64,000 bases of DNA from Cryptomeria japonica. Taxonomy: Eukaryota; Streptophyta; Pinopsida; Cupressales; Cupressaceae. Positions within the stretch are counted from its first letter, which is position 1, and every line of letters starts with the position of its first letter. The notes beneath the pieces are model-generated. The model was given only the letters and a program-made list of their open reading frames with translations. It was not told the DNA's origin and ran no database searches. Positions 1 to 11,398 of this stretch are shown piece by piece. The stretch spans positions 146,009,091-146,073,090 of the forward strand of contig NC_081406.1 in assembly GCF_030272615.1 (NCBI RefSeq). The letters run 5' to 3'. The translations under genes and the position numbers were made by a program.

Positions 1-1095
1 TAACATATATAACAATTAAGCACAAACATAAATCTTAGAACAATTACCATCCATTCAAAACACATAACACAAATATTTGTACGTGGAAAACCCGATAAAG
101 GGAAAAACCACCGTGGGAAGCCTACCCACAGTCACATAATACTTCTGCAGTAACTATATGATTACAATAAGATGGGCCTACATATGCAGGAAGGCACATT
201 GTCTAGAGAAAACTGCTCATCACAAAGGAGCCTAACTAACTACAAAATAAATCCAGACTACAATCCAAAAAGATGAATGAATTGCAAGAATATCATCTCC
301 TATGTCTGAGTACAGTTCTAATTAAGCTCAATACCAAAGGCCTAAAACCTCTTACACAAACCCAATTTGATCACCTAAGATCGACGAAAACCTCTACATA
401 TGATTATAACTTTATTCACATACAAATAATCCCATAACCACAATCCCATGATCTACAAAGATATCTCACATCATCTATATACCAACTCAGGACCTAAACA
501 ATTAGGTTGGCCACCTAAAAGATAATACAATAAATCCATTACATAATCCCATAAACCAATGATAAACCAAGCCGGCCTAAGACCGAAACAACATAAACCA
601 ATCAAAAATCCAACTGGTAATGCATCAGGAGCATCCACCAACACGTTACATAAACCGGTCCATAACTTAGCAGAATAGGACTGAACCTACATTAGGTCAC
701 CATAAGCTAAATGCAACACCACCAATCAACTGGAACATGAACACGATAACCATCAGCATCCTGATAACCATATAGAGGTCACACCAACACCACTTATCGG
801 ATCCATCAAAATATCTTCAACAACGCGCTGCCAATAAAACCCTTACTAGTAACCAAAAGGATTACTAGAACAAAATATAACTTCTGGATCATCAAGTTTC
901 AAACCAACTGAACATGATATGCATTAGGAACAAATGAATAACCAATCCAAACCAATTCCTCAAACCAGAGTACAATGGAGATGATCTCCAAATCAATATC
1001 ATAAACCAACCACTCTATCGAAATCCGGTAGACAACCAAAACAACTAGTGTTGACATCAATGCAACACACAATCAATTCCTCCAAAATGCCAACA
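1..1095 (-). mobile_element. LTR of a Copia-type element, cut by the window edge
   Basis: The sequence is collinear with the LTR at 54527-55659: both have the block GTGGAAAACC..GGTAAAGGGAAAAACCA, the phrase GGAAGGCACATTG and the same order of smaller motifs. The window begins roughly 45 bp inside the LTR. Read on the minus strand, the element starts at 1095 with TGTTGGCATT, the usual start of LTRs in this window, followed by a TTGCATTGATG motif. No internal region or polypurine tract follows at 1096, so it may be a solo LTR or a 5' LTR whose body lies outside the window. The start at 1095 is an inference from the TGTTGGCA motif. Confidence 0.7.
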
Positions 1096-3128
1096 TAAGC
1101 AACATCAAGCCCTATGCGAGACTCATGCAAATGGTTTTATATTTAATGTAATATTTATCAATTCAAGCATTTCCATTTCATCCTTTGTCCTCTTTGAGGA
1201 CAAGCTCTACTTCATCAGCCATTGTTGTAGTGGAGGTAGGAATACCAACATAGGGGTTGAATTAGGGAATCTCTTATACAACACAACATTTTTCCATATC
1301 AAATTTAGTCTAGATTACAATCCAGACACAAAGAGTGCTATAGGTGCGTAGAGTAGACATGAATAGATGTTCTTAGACTTTGAATAGGTAGAAACACCTA
1401 GACTAGGGTACCCTCCAACTATGTAGATGGAACTTTTCAATTAATTTTTGGAGATATAGATCTATAGAGCCTCCTAACCTAGAATCTAGAACTTACTATT
1501 CATTCAAGAAACCTTAAAATAGAGTGTTAAACACACTAGTCCTAGATTTTTAGGTTTAGATTATAGTCATTGGTTCCTCTCTATCCCCTCTTTCTAGATA
1601 TGAGTTATTATGTTGGTATCTTGTTCTCCATTTTACTGTCTATTCTGAAAGTTGTCGATTTCATATTATCTAACCTATTTCATTATACAAACTTCATAAT
1701 TTTAAATCTATTTCATAGACAGAAAAAGGAATATAAGCACAATATTTCAAATCTCCTATTAGGACTATAGCTGAACCTATTTGTGATTCTCTAATATTAT
1801 TTAATAGACATTTGAGATCTTAGTTTATGTTCGTAGGATAGGATCTCATTTCTACACATATCAAGTATGTGCAAAGCAACATTGCATATAGGCCAATGCA
1901 TGCTAGTTTTCATATGTACATGGGTGCTTAGAATGAGGTATTATATATAAATCTATATTAAATCATTTTGTTTTTAAACGAGGTTGGATAATATAGATAA
2001 ATGAAATTTAAGTTCACTATTTTATCTTCTTCATGAACACACAAAAAAACTATTACATTTGGTATAAAGGGAGCTCTATTTTATAGATCAAAGTATTTGT
2101 TATTTGAATATTTAAAAAGTTAAGATATAAATTCTATAAGAATGGTTATTTCTAGGATATGTCAATAAATCTATGCTAAATTTATATGATGGTGAAGTTT
2201 AGGAAATTTTTTATCTCCCTTTGATGACACTAAATTATATAGGAAGAATATCAAAAAATATAACAATTGCTATTGTTCTCTTTATGAGGCATGAATATCT
2301 TGCAAACACACTTTATAAAGACATTGAATCCCTGGTATACCATCATGATATTAGTTGGTCACATATGCTCATTTTTTTAATAAAAGTTATTATATTTTAT
2401 GACCATGAATGATACCTCTTTTTTGCAACCTATTGTTCTTGTATTAGCTAGTGAGAAGGGTAGGTAGATCATTTGAAGAGAATGGATATTATGTCTTTTA
2501 TAAATTTGAGATGGATATTATGTCTTTTTTAAGAGTGAAATAGAAATCATTATTTGCATCCAAAAAAAAGATATAATGAATGGATAAGAATGAGATTCAT
2601 GGATCCTCTCGTCCTAGTGCCAACCCCCATATGCACCACAACGGGATATATGTCACCTTATGGCATAGGGAATGCCAAAAAGAGTATATTCACAATATAC
2701 ACTAGAATATTATGACTTTCACAAAATTTAGGAGATAAATATAATTGGTAAAGAGTAATTTTAATTTGTGCCATGATGACATGACTTACCCTAAGCATAT
2801 CTGGGATAACTAGACTAAATAATTTTATCTATTATAAGAAGAATCTATTTGTTTCTTTTTTTTGGAATACTTGATACAATGAACTTAATTAAATAGAAGT
2901 AATATATTACACTTATTTTTAAATGAAATATATGATGCATTTGTGCTTGTTTCTTCTTGATTTTAAATATGCCTAAATGACAATGCAATATCTTATTTTT
3001 TGTCAAAGAGGTCTTGTGAATAATAGAATAATTTGGAGTTAAAATATAAATTTCTCAAAGTATTTTCAATCCTTGCAAATATGTTGAGACAATTACAATC
3101 AAATCTAAGATTACACATAGTTAGCCCT
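1096..3128. other. AT-rich spacer, no gene seen
   Basis: No open frame here has recognisable protein content; the longest frames are low-complexity or AT-driven. A short perfect hairpin (8-bp stem, 3-base loop, TTGTCCTC/GAGGACAA) lies near 1184-1202. I see no LTR end, RNA gene or satellite. Confidence 0.6.
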
Positions 3129-3133
3129 AAATC

Positions 3134-4715
3134 TGTTGGCATTATGTGAACCGGCATGAAGACATAATGATATTGTATGTTGTCATTGATGTCAATATGA
3201 GACATGGTGTGAACCGGCACATGTGATAGGTGAAGAGAGAGAGGAACCAGCATATGTATGAACCGGTTTATATGCCAAAGTGAAGCGGCATATTTGTTCA
3301 AGGTGAACCGGCATGTAGTTATGGGGACCAGCACATGGAAGCATTATATGACTACCAGTTGGTAGGTAGCTTCCACTTCAAGATTCTGGGTTGGAGTACG
3401 TCAAGTCTGTGCGACTCAATCGGTGATCTTCATGTGATGAGTTAGCAGTATAATGGAGGATAGATCGTGTTGCCACGTAAGCTCTATGTGCGTGAAGGAT
3501 CTTGCATGAAGAAGACTATTCCTATCTACCTCAGGAATGAGTGAAGTCTGTCAAACGGTGATAATGCATGATGGGTTATCAGCCGCCATGAAATCGATGG
3601 ATAATGGACGATGGAGAATGTCTTGAGATCGATTCAAGATTTTTGCATTTAATGCAGTATGATTCAATGGTTAGGATTGAACCACTTGAATTTCTTAACC
3701 TAACAAGTTTAGGGTTTAGAGTTTTTGCTACCAACTTGTATGTTTCCTATAAGGTCGATGTTGTGTTTCTTTCCAAGGTTGTTGGCAAAAGTTGTGTGTG
3801 TGTATCCTAGGGAAGCGATACATGATTTTTGCCAGACCAAAGGAGAGAAGAGATACCTGCAAAGTGAATGTGCAGAACGTAAAGAGGAGCTTAAACGGAT
3901 CTGCATTAGCATTAAGTGCTCTTAACAGATCATTGTATTTCCTATTGATCTCTAACCACTTCAACAGTTGTAAAATCCCCTAACAGGGTAGCCTTAACTG
4001 GCTTGATTCAAAATCCCTTAACAGGCTTGATTCAAATCCCTTAACCGGGTAACTCGAGGTTAATGAGTTATGAGAAGCTATAGAGCTTAGGAGATCCTTT
4101 CAGTTATTGAGTTCTTGAAATCCTCTAACAAGGTGACCCAACTAGGTTTAACCCTTAACTGGGTATCCCTTAACCGGGTGATCCCTAACAGGATCGGTTC
4201 CTAGCAGAACCTATTGTAATGTCTTTAACCGGACAAGGCTCCTAACAGAGTGGACTTCTAAAGAGTTCAAAAAGCAGCTTGTGGGTATTCATCCACACCG
4301 TGGTTTTTCCCAGTTGGGTTTCCATGTGAAAAATATGTGTCATGTGAAATGCTTTTGTCTTGTGATGCTTTGTTTTACCTGTTAAGCATATGAAGGTTCT
4401 ATGTTTTATGCCTATCTATAAAACATATTGAACTCACTATTGTGAAGATCTGATGATTAAGTTTACCTATTTATGCATGAGAATATAATGATACTGTAGT
4501 ATTGAGCTAAGAGGGAAGCTTATTGAGTGATCGGTTCATGACTGATTGAGCTGTACTGGATGTTACCGGTTGCACTCTGTTTTACCAGTATCCCTGTTTG
4601 TTAGTCATTTGGAGCATTTGCTATCAAACCGGTTTTGGACTGTACTTGTGTTTGTATTGATTCACCCCCCCTCTCAGTACCGGTTTGGTACTAGTGGTTC
4701 ATCATTGAGTTATCA
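3134..4715 (+). mobile_element. Solo LTR, same family as Copia element E
   Basis: It starts TGTTGGCATTATGTGAACC and ends GAGTTATCA, as the LTRs at 20780-22275 and 26680-28197 do. It is flanked by a perfect 5-bp duplication AAATC (3129-3133 and 4716-4720). No primer-binding site or polypurine tract adjoins it, so it is a solo LTR left by LTR-LTR recombination. It carries the shared tail GATTCACCCCCCCTCTCAGT and a conserved TATAAGGTCGATGTT block near 3750-3765 that is also present in both LTRs of E. Confidence 0.93.
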
Positions 4716-4720
4716 AAATC

Positions 4721-5330
4721 ATCCTACTATCTTCAAATTATGTGGAATGGTAATTAAACTAAATCAGGTTGATGATGAATGCAATTTGACACCTATCCCA
4801 TAGATTTAGTGAATATAATCATAATAGAGTTCCATTAGTTATATAGTTTGTGGGACTCAAGTTTTAAAGGGTTTTTTGACTACCTTATTTTCGAATAGTA
4901 GCATGAATACCTAACTTCAAAGTAATTAGTTATAATTGTTACTTTATTTTTTCACTTAGAATTTATAAATTATTCAAGTCAAGACTAAAATATTATTTTT
5001 CTATACCAAGAATTCATGAAAACTTTCAAGTTAAGATTAAACTTTAATTATTTATACATTAGATTTAGGAATAAAGAATCACTACATGTTTTCTAATCTA
5101 ACAGTCTTGGATAAGTTAAAATTCTATAAATAATCTTCTTCATCTCTTCGTCAGTTAGTCAATACATCATAAGATAAAATATAGATTATATAAAATTTTA
5201 TAGTAAATAATAAATTTTATGAACTACTTCTATTGTCCTTGAATTAGAATCAAACAAGTTTAATTTCTTCATAGACTCAAAGAACTAATCCTAAAGGTAA
5301 GGAGGTCGTGCTCCTTTTGTAGGAGAAATT
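4721..5330. other. AT-rich spacer, no gene seen
   Basis: No ORF with recognisable content. The sequence is AT-rich and lies between the duplication of the solo LTR and the start of an older LTR. Confidence 0.6.
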
Positions 5331-5336
5331 TTTTGA

Positions 5337-6566
5337 TGCAATATTTTATGTTTATAATATGTGTTGTAATTGATATAAACCTGATGTTTGAAAATTTGTT
5401 GTTGTCATTGATGATATGGTGATTGGTTGGATAGAGAATTACTACAATTTTAGAGGAAGTGATGATGGAGTTGTATGTTCAAGTTTGTTAGTATATGAGA
5501 AGATTGTTGGTTATTGATTGTCAATTGTGGTCATTCTGTTTTGAATGATTGATATGAAGGGATTGATGTAAAGAATAGATCATTATTGGTTGTAGATGGT
5601 CTATGGATGTCCACCTCCTTGGTGTCTGATACCTACATTGAGTATGCTATGTTGATACAATTGATAATGTTAACTATGTGGTTGATGGCTATGATAGCAT
5701 GATGAGGTTAAATAATTTGAGATTTTAAGATGAGGATTACATGCATGAAAAAATAATGAATATATTGTATTGAGTAAGAAAGTGATTCTTCTAAAAAAAA
5801 TTTGTCCTTGGAAGTTTGTTAAAGCAAGTTGGTGCAGAAGTATGTATTGATGTGTGTTCTAAAGAATTCTCCATATTCCTTTGCATTTGATGATATGGCC
5901 TTGCAATATTGTTTTACGCCCTTAGTGTTGTAACTAATATGGTTGGTAATTGTAGTTCATTGACAGTTTGGTTGTTTGTCAAAATTGGTCCAAAAAATGC
6001 TTTGGATTTATGTTTTTGGTAATATGGATTTGAGGACATTCTTATAATGTTTGTTTCATGTCTTAGACCATTTTTCAGAAGCTTGTGTTGTCTACAAGCA
6101 ATGATAATGGTGTTTTGTGTTTCACTAGCTCTTCGAAATGAAGTGTTTAGTGTTATTTGTGTTGTACCAATTTGATATTGATATGGATTGATAAAAGAAG
6201 GATTTGAAAATGTTTTTATATGTTCAAGGAGCATCCCAATATGCTCCACATGATGCTAGATGGTCTTTATGAGGGTACATTGTGACTAGAATATATGTTT
6301 CAAGGTAGCTGCTCTAGTTTAACTAACATGAATTTCTCTTTATCTTGTGTTGAATCCTTGGGTGTCTCTATTTGCCTTGAAGAATGAATTGCATTGTTTT
6401 GGGGTCCTATCTTGGCATGTAAGGATCCACATTGGGGTTTTTCATCTAGAAGATATGTTTTGGGTTGACTAGTGATATGTTTCTTAGTTTATTTATACAT
6501 TACCACGTTGCCAACCTTGGAGGATGTGTGTTAGCATGTAAATTATTTAGAAATAATATGATGTTT
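5337..6566 (+). mobile_element. Old LTR I, first of three segments
   Basis: This is the left part of an LTR-like sequence that resumes at 9426-10030 and 42180-42336 once two younger insertions are removed, giving about 1.99 kb. It begins with TG at 5337, and the rejoined sequence ends with TTCAACA at 42336. A 6-bp direct repeat TTTTGA flanks it (5331-5336 and 42337-42342). A TTGTTGTCATTGATG motif near 5398 matches the position of this motif in other LTRs of the window. It is degenerate, and the left end is the less certain one. Confidence 0.5.
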
Positions 6567-7001
6567 TGTAGGATTTTGCCAAGATCAAGAGGCAATGGAA
6601 AGCACAAATAAGAGAGAACAAAACTGTATTCTCATCAATATGCAAATGATCAACTGGATTAACCAATACAATGAATATAGGCCTGCTTATATAGGCAAGG
6701 CCATATGGATGTATGAGCACACAAATATGACATGTGGCTCAATGAGAAACAAGGGTAGGTAAGAAATACTAAGGGTAGGTAGGAGAAATAATATAATATT
6801 CCACAAGAGGTGGATGACCCACCGAATGTGGAGTGTAATAGCAAAATAAGACCATAAAAGGTGGAATTTCTCCTACAAGCTCTATCCCTATGTGCACACT
6901 TCCCTAGGTGTCTCAAATCCAAACTACGAAGAGATGCATTATCCTAAGTTAACTTAAGTAAGTGTAATAATATCCAAAATGAATATTTATTTACACCAAC
7001 A
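6567..7001 (-). repeat. 3' LTR of element H
   Basis: 435 bp, nearly identical to 8967-9420 except that a stretch of roughly 20 bp (around AAATAGAATGAAAAG) is absent. Both copies hold the same 87-codon minus-strand frame, which is a by-product of LTR identity and not evidence of a gene. Confidence 0.9.
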
Positions 7002-8211
7002 CCCCCCCTTAAGTGCAACTTAGGGGAATGAAGACTCAAGTCAACAATGCAACTAAGCAATGCAAGATGTGTCCCAGCTACGAGGCCATGTTAGGTACCC
7101 ATGTAAAAATACAAATGCAATCTCCCATAAAGTGAGGAAAGAGAGAAAAACCCAAAGGGAAAAAACCCTCCCCCAAAAGAGAGATGATGAAAGCACACAA
7201 TGCTCTCAATGATGAATGAGAAGAACAAACTATGTCCCCCCCATAAGAGAGAAGAAGAGACCATGAAGGCCCCCCTCAATGTTGAATCTCTTGCAAAGAT
7301 GGTCCAATGATGATGACCAAAATACCTCCCCATAATGAAGAAAGAGAGCCAATGCTGCACCAATAATGTCAAAGTGTGACAAAACCAGGTACCAAGTCGA
7401 TGACGATGAATCACTCGCTGCAACAAAAAGAAGATCAGGCATGGAGACAACCTGCTATGAGCATCATCTGGATACTCAGAAATAGCAGAAATACTGGTAC
7501 AATCCAAGTCTCACGGGAGCCATGCACAAATGTGTACAATCTAAGTCTCAACTGAAGCCATGCACCAAGTCTCACAAGATAGTCCTAATCTATGTATACA
7601 AGAGGATTACATCAAATATGTCAACAATGACAAGATACAAAGAGGTGTGGCACTTTATGATAGTGCGAGTACAACATTGCTCATGCAAGAGCATACAACA
7701 TGATAGTGCAAATCTGGAAACATGAAGATGATGCCACCAAGAAGCCCTATAGAATATTGCAGAAAAAAAAGCCTCCAATTGGGATGTGGCCAAGAGATAT
7801 AAAGGAGCAAATCAACCCCCCCTTGACTGCCGGTTGGAAGCACTGCAAGACAGGTGTGAAGTGACAAGAAAAAAATTGTTCCCAATTTGACTTATTAAAT
7901 GATGTTTGTGTTTTTAAAAGATTTTAAAAATCTAACTAAAAACAATTATTATGCCCATGCAAAAAAACTTTATTATAAAATAAAGAAAAAAAATGCAAAA
8001 AAAAGAGGCGATAGTCATTTTTTTGATTAAAAAAATGATATTAAAAAAAAAATTTAATTAAAAATTATTAAAGATAAAAAAAAAAGTTTATTTATTTTTT
8101 ATTAAAAAAAACTTATTTAAAATGAATAAGAATTTTTTATTTTTATTTTTAATTATTAAAAAAACATTTTAAAACAAATTTTAAATTTTTTTTTTAAAAA
8201 TCGCAAAAAAA

Positions 8212-8395
8212 ACCCTACCCGCAGGTAGCCTGCGGTACACGCAGGGACCACCTGCGGGCCGCGAGTTGTCTGCGGGACCTGCAGGTACCCACAGGTACTG
8301 TAGGGCCTACAGTCACCGCAGGTACACCTGCAGGCCACAAGTTGCCTGCGGTACCTGCAGGTACACCTGCGAGCCATAGGTGGCTTGCGGGCCAA
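8212..8395. repeat. GC-rich CCTGCAGGTAC-type degenerate minisatellite
   Basis: Variants of CCTGCGGGCC, CCTGCAGGTAC and ACCTGCAGG recur about every 10-20 bases over roughly 185 bp. The core CCTGCAGG is a palindrome, so the tract can fold into many alternative short hairpins. It lies in the otherwise very AT-rich interior of element H. Confidence 0.75.
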
Positions 8396-8953
8396 TAAAG
8401 AGACCCCCCCCCCCCCCCCCCCCAAATTTTTCCTTTTTAAAAAAAAAAAAAAATGAAAACCAAAAAAAACGCCCCCCCCCCCCTTTTTGATAAAAATTAA
8501 AATTTTTAATTTTTTAAAAAAAATTTCCGAAAATAAAAAACGGAAAAAAAATAAAAAATTTTCAGACCTGTACCTGCAAGTCCGTACGGCGGGCTGGGAG
8601 GGGAGATTTTTTCAACTCGGGGTGACGGAGGCCGATTTCGATGAATTGACAATCGATCTTGGGGTTTTTGGGCCTTCTGAGCGCAATGGCGATGACGGAT
8701 TTGACCAAAAATGCTCCAAAATTGCAAATCGCTGTCGAGACAAGTCACCACCCTCCACCTTCAAACGGCTCTAGATTTGGCCTTGCATGTCGGATTTGGA
8801 TGAAATAAAAGGAGATTCTTACTTTCTCAAACCTCCTCAATCCAATGATGACCTCAGATCTGACCCAACAAGCTCCAATAATAACCTACAATAGAAAGCT
8901 CCAAAATGCAAACCCCAAAATTCTCTCAATTGGCAAACCAATGGCACTCTAAT

Positions 8954-8966
8954 GGCTCTGATACCA
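8954..8966 (-). promoter_or_regulatory. Primer-binding site of element H
   Basis: The minus strand reads TGGTATCAGAGCC immediately after the 5' LTR. This is the standard match to the 3' end of initiator tRNA-Met used by many plant LTR elements to prime reverse transcription. Confidence 0.9.
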
Positions 8967-9420
8967 TGTAGGATTTTGCCAAGATCAAGAGGCAATGGAA
9001 AGCACAAATAAGAGAGAACAAAATAGAATGAAAAGAACAAAACTATATTCTCATCAATATGCAAATGATCAACTGGATTAACCAATACAATGAATATAGG
9101 CCTGCTTATATAGGCAAGGCCATATGGATGTATGAGCACACAAATATGACATGTGGCTCAATGAGAAACAAGGGTAGGTAAGAAATACTAAGGGTAGGTA
9201 GGAGAAATAATATAATATTCCACAAGAGGTGGATGAACCACCGAATGTGGAGTGTAACAGCAAAATAAGACCACAAAAGGTGGAATTTCTCCTACAAGCT
9301 CTATCCCTATGTGCACACTTCCCTAAGTGTCTCAAATCCAAACTACGAAGAGATGCATTATCCTAAGTTAACTTAAGTAAGTGTAATAATATCCAAAATG
9401 AATATTTATTTACACCAACA
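8967..9420 (-). repeat. 5' LTR of element H
   Basis: 454 bp. On the minus strand it starts TGTTGGTGTAAATAAATA and ends ATCCTACA. Confidence 0.9.
9105..9113 (-). promoter_or_regulatory. TATA box in the 5' LTR of element H
   Basis: The minus strand reads CTATATAAG inside GCCTATATAAGCAGG. The position about two-thirds into the LTR fits the usual U3/R boundary of LTR promoters. The same motif occurs in the 3' LTR (6686-6694). Confidence 0.6.
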
Positions 9421-9425
9421 TGTTT

Positions 9426-10030
9426 TTAGGTCCTTTCTATCTCTTGGATTTGACTACTTTCACCATATTTATGTTTTCCTGGTCATCTTGATAGGAACTA
9501 TGTTTGTCCTCTATTTTAGCTAACCTAATTCTTTTTGCAATGAAGAAGATGGTATATATAAGAGATCAAACTAATACTAATTGTGTGGATATATTAGCAT
9601 GTGTATAAATATGTGTGTTGAGCTTACATGATTATATCATTTTCAAAAGTTAGTGATGTGAAGTTGCAATAGAGAAAGTGTATGGTGATTTTTGAGATGA
9701 GACATAGATTCAAGGAAAACTTCATCTTTCGATATTCCAAGAGGCAACTTTGTTGAAGGCCTATTCATTCCTGAATCATATATTCATGTACCTTGATAGG
9801 GGATAGCGAGTCTTCTCTATAAGTTTTGTATCTTTCATTGAGGTAGTGTGTCTCAACCTGCTACAAGTCCCATGTACCTTGCCTTGGGATAGTGCATCTC
9901 AGCTTGCAAGTCTTTCAAGGAGTAGTGTGCTTTCTTAGCAGTGATCCTAGAATAATATTGTAGTCATTTCATATATTCTAAGTTAACTCTCACCATGGTT
10001 TTTCTTTGTTTGAGTTTTCCATGTAAATAT
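9426..10030 (+). mobile_element. Old LTR I, middle segment
   Basis: This continues the LTR interrupted at 6566. Near its right end it holds CACCATGGTTTTTC...GTTTTCCATGTAAA, the conserved R/U5-type block seen in the other LTRs. It is then interrupted by element B at 10031, and the 5 bases AATAT (10026-10030) are repeated at 42175-42179. Confidence 0.55.
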
Positions 10031-11157
10031 TGTTGAAATCAAGGGAACACTGAGGGGGGGGGGGGGTAAATCAGTGTTCAAATTTTTTTAACTTTAATAA
10101 CTTGATCTTTCAACCACTTAATGCAAATGAAGAAAAGTAAACTGTAGAAACACAAAGCCAAGATTAGAAACACCATAACACCAAATTTTTTATGTGGAAA
10201 CTTGGTTAAGAGAAAAACCATGGTGGGATTCAAACCCACAATATTAATATACTTTGATAGAAGCATAAAAATATTACATAAGGGGAATGCACATGCATTT
10301 AGGCACACAACCTAGAGCTCACTGCTCAATTACAAGTAAGGGCTACAACCCAGAAGGCTCACCGCCTTACAAAATTATTACAAAAGATACAAGAGGGTTT
10401 GAACTACTGAATAGAATCAACAAATGCCTAAGTATAGTTCCGCTTAAGCACAAAACACATAGTCCTTCTCTACTCTATTCTAATATTTTGTATTATATCA
10501 AAGCACCAATCTTCCAACCAAGCATGTGAAAATTTTACACAATCTCTCATACACACTTTTCACACCACTATAAACATACCAAATGATCATATCGATTGGT
10601 CTAATATATCCACAACATCAAATTAGATCAATTCTATGTCAGCCCAAAAACTGTATAACACACACATGAAACATGTTACCTAAGTTGGCTCAAATCCGAT
10701 AAAAAACAACCAAGCGGAACAAAAAAATTGTCGACATGCTCTCAACATGTTGGAACATCATCCTAGAACACATAGAAAACATCCAAAATCACTCCACATG
10801 ATCTAGACAATGAATCTCCACATGTTACTACTAATGAACATTGTTTTAACCAAAAATATGTCTACTGGATCTTCCAACACACCCAAAAATTACCACTGGA
10901 GGCCAAAAACCTAGAAAAATGCATATCACACAACCACAATGCTTCTCTGAGATCTACAACATTAAAAAATCAACACAAATGTATCAAAAACCAAATGTTA
11001 TACACTTTGTCGGATGACATGTGTTCTTCTCACCAGACTTCACTTGACCTCAATCAATCTTCTGGAATGAATGAACTATGAACTGCGGACTAGATATCTG
11101 ACTCAATTTGACAACAATGACAATATATGATCATCAATACAGTGTCTCTTGCCAACA
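10031..11157 (-). repeat. 3' LTR of element B
   Basis: On the minus strand it starts TGTTGGCAAGAGACACTG (11157) and ends TTGATTTCAACA. It contains a 13-G run at 10054-10066 (C-run on the element strand), corresponding to GATTCACCCCC..CTCAGT. A purine-rich tract adjoins at 11158-11170 (GGCATT..preceding GGGGGAGAG on the minus strand). Confidence 0.88.
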
Positions 11158-11398
11158 CTCTCCCCCGTTGGCATTGATGGCAACACTTAGTGAAAAATGA
11201 CTAAGTGTCGGACCAAAACCAAAATATACACACTGCAACCAAAGATCTAATTTCCAAAAATCAACAACTTTGCCTAAGATTAACATTTTTCACTCCTCTA
11301 CTCTCTCCCTTTGACATCAATGGCAAAGGTAGGATCCCAAAAACCCAAAATTCAAGCCAAAAATGCTATTTATATATGCACACCCAATCCTTTTATAC

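Larger units (their letters stand above)
7002..8966 (-). other. Internal region of element H, no recognised protein
   Basis: It contains scattered minus-strand frames of up to 138 codons (7091-7507) with no motif I recognise. Between about 7900 and 8210 the sequence is A/T-rich with long A and T runs. Then comes a GC-rich repeat (8212-8395), two C homopolymers (about 20 C at 8404-8423 and 12 C at 8472-8483) and a moderately GC-rich stretch before the primer-binding site. The strong base-composition swings are unlike the flanking LTRs. Confidence 0.6.
6567..9420 (-). mobile_element. Non-autonomous LTR element H, 2.85 kb
   Basis: Two LTRs in direct orientation (6567-7001 and 8967-9420) enclose 1965 bp. 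A perfect duplication TGTTT flanks it (6562-6566 and 9421-9425). Next to the right LTR, read on the minus strand, is a 13-base match to the initiator-tRNA-Met primer-binding site (TGGTATCAGAGCC, 8954-8966). Next to the left LTR is a purine-rich run (AAGGGGGGG on minus, near 7002-7010). This fixes minus orientation. No Gag or Pol domain is recognisable inside, so movement would need proteins from elsewhere. It sits inside LTR I. Confidence 0.9.

Noticed and set aside
6659-6922. 87-codon minus-strand frame, also at 9078-9341
   Set aside because: The identical frame occurs in both LTRs of element H; it reflects LTR identity and has no recognisable domain.
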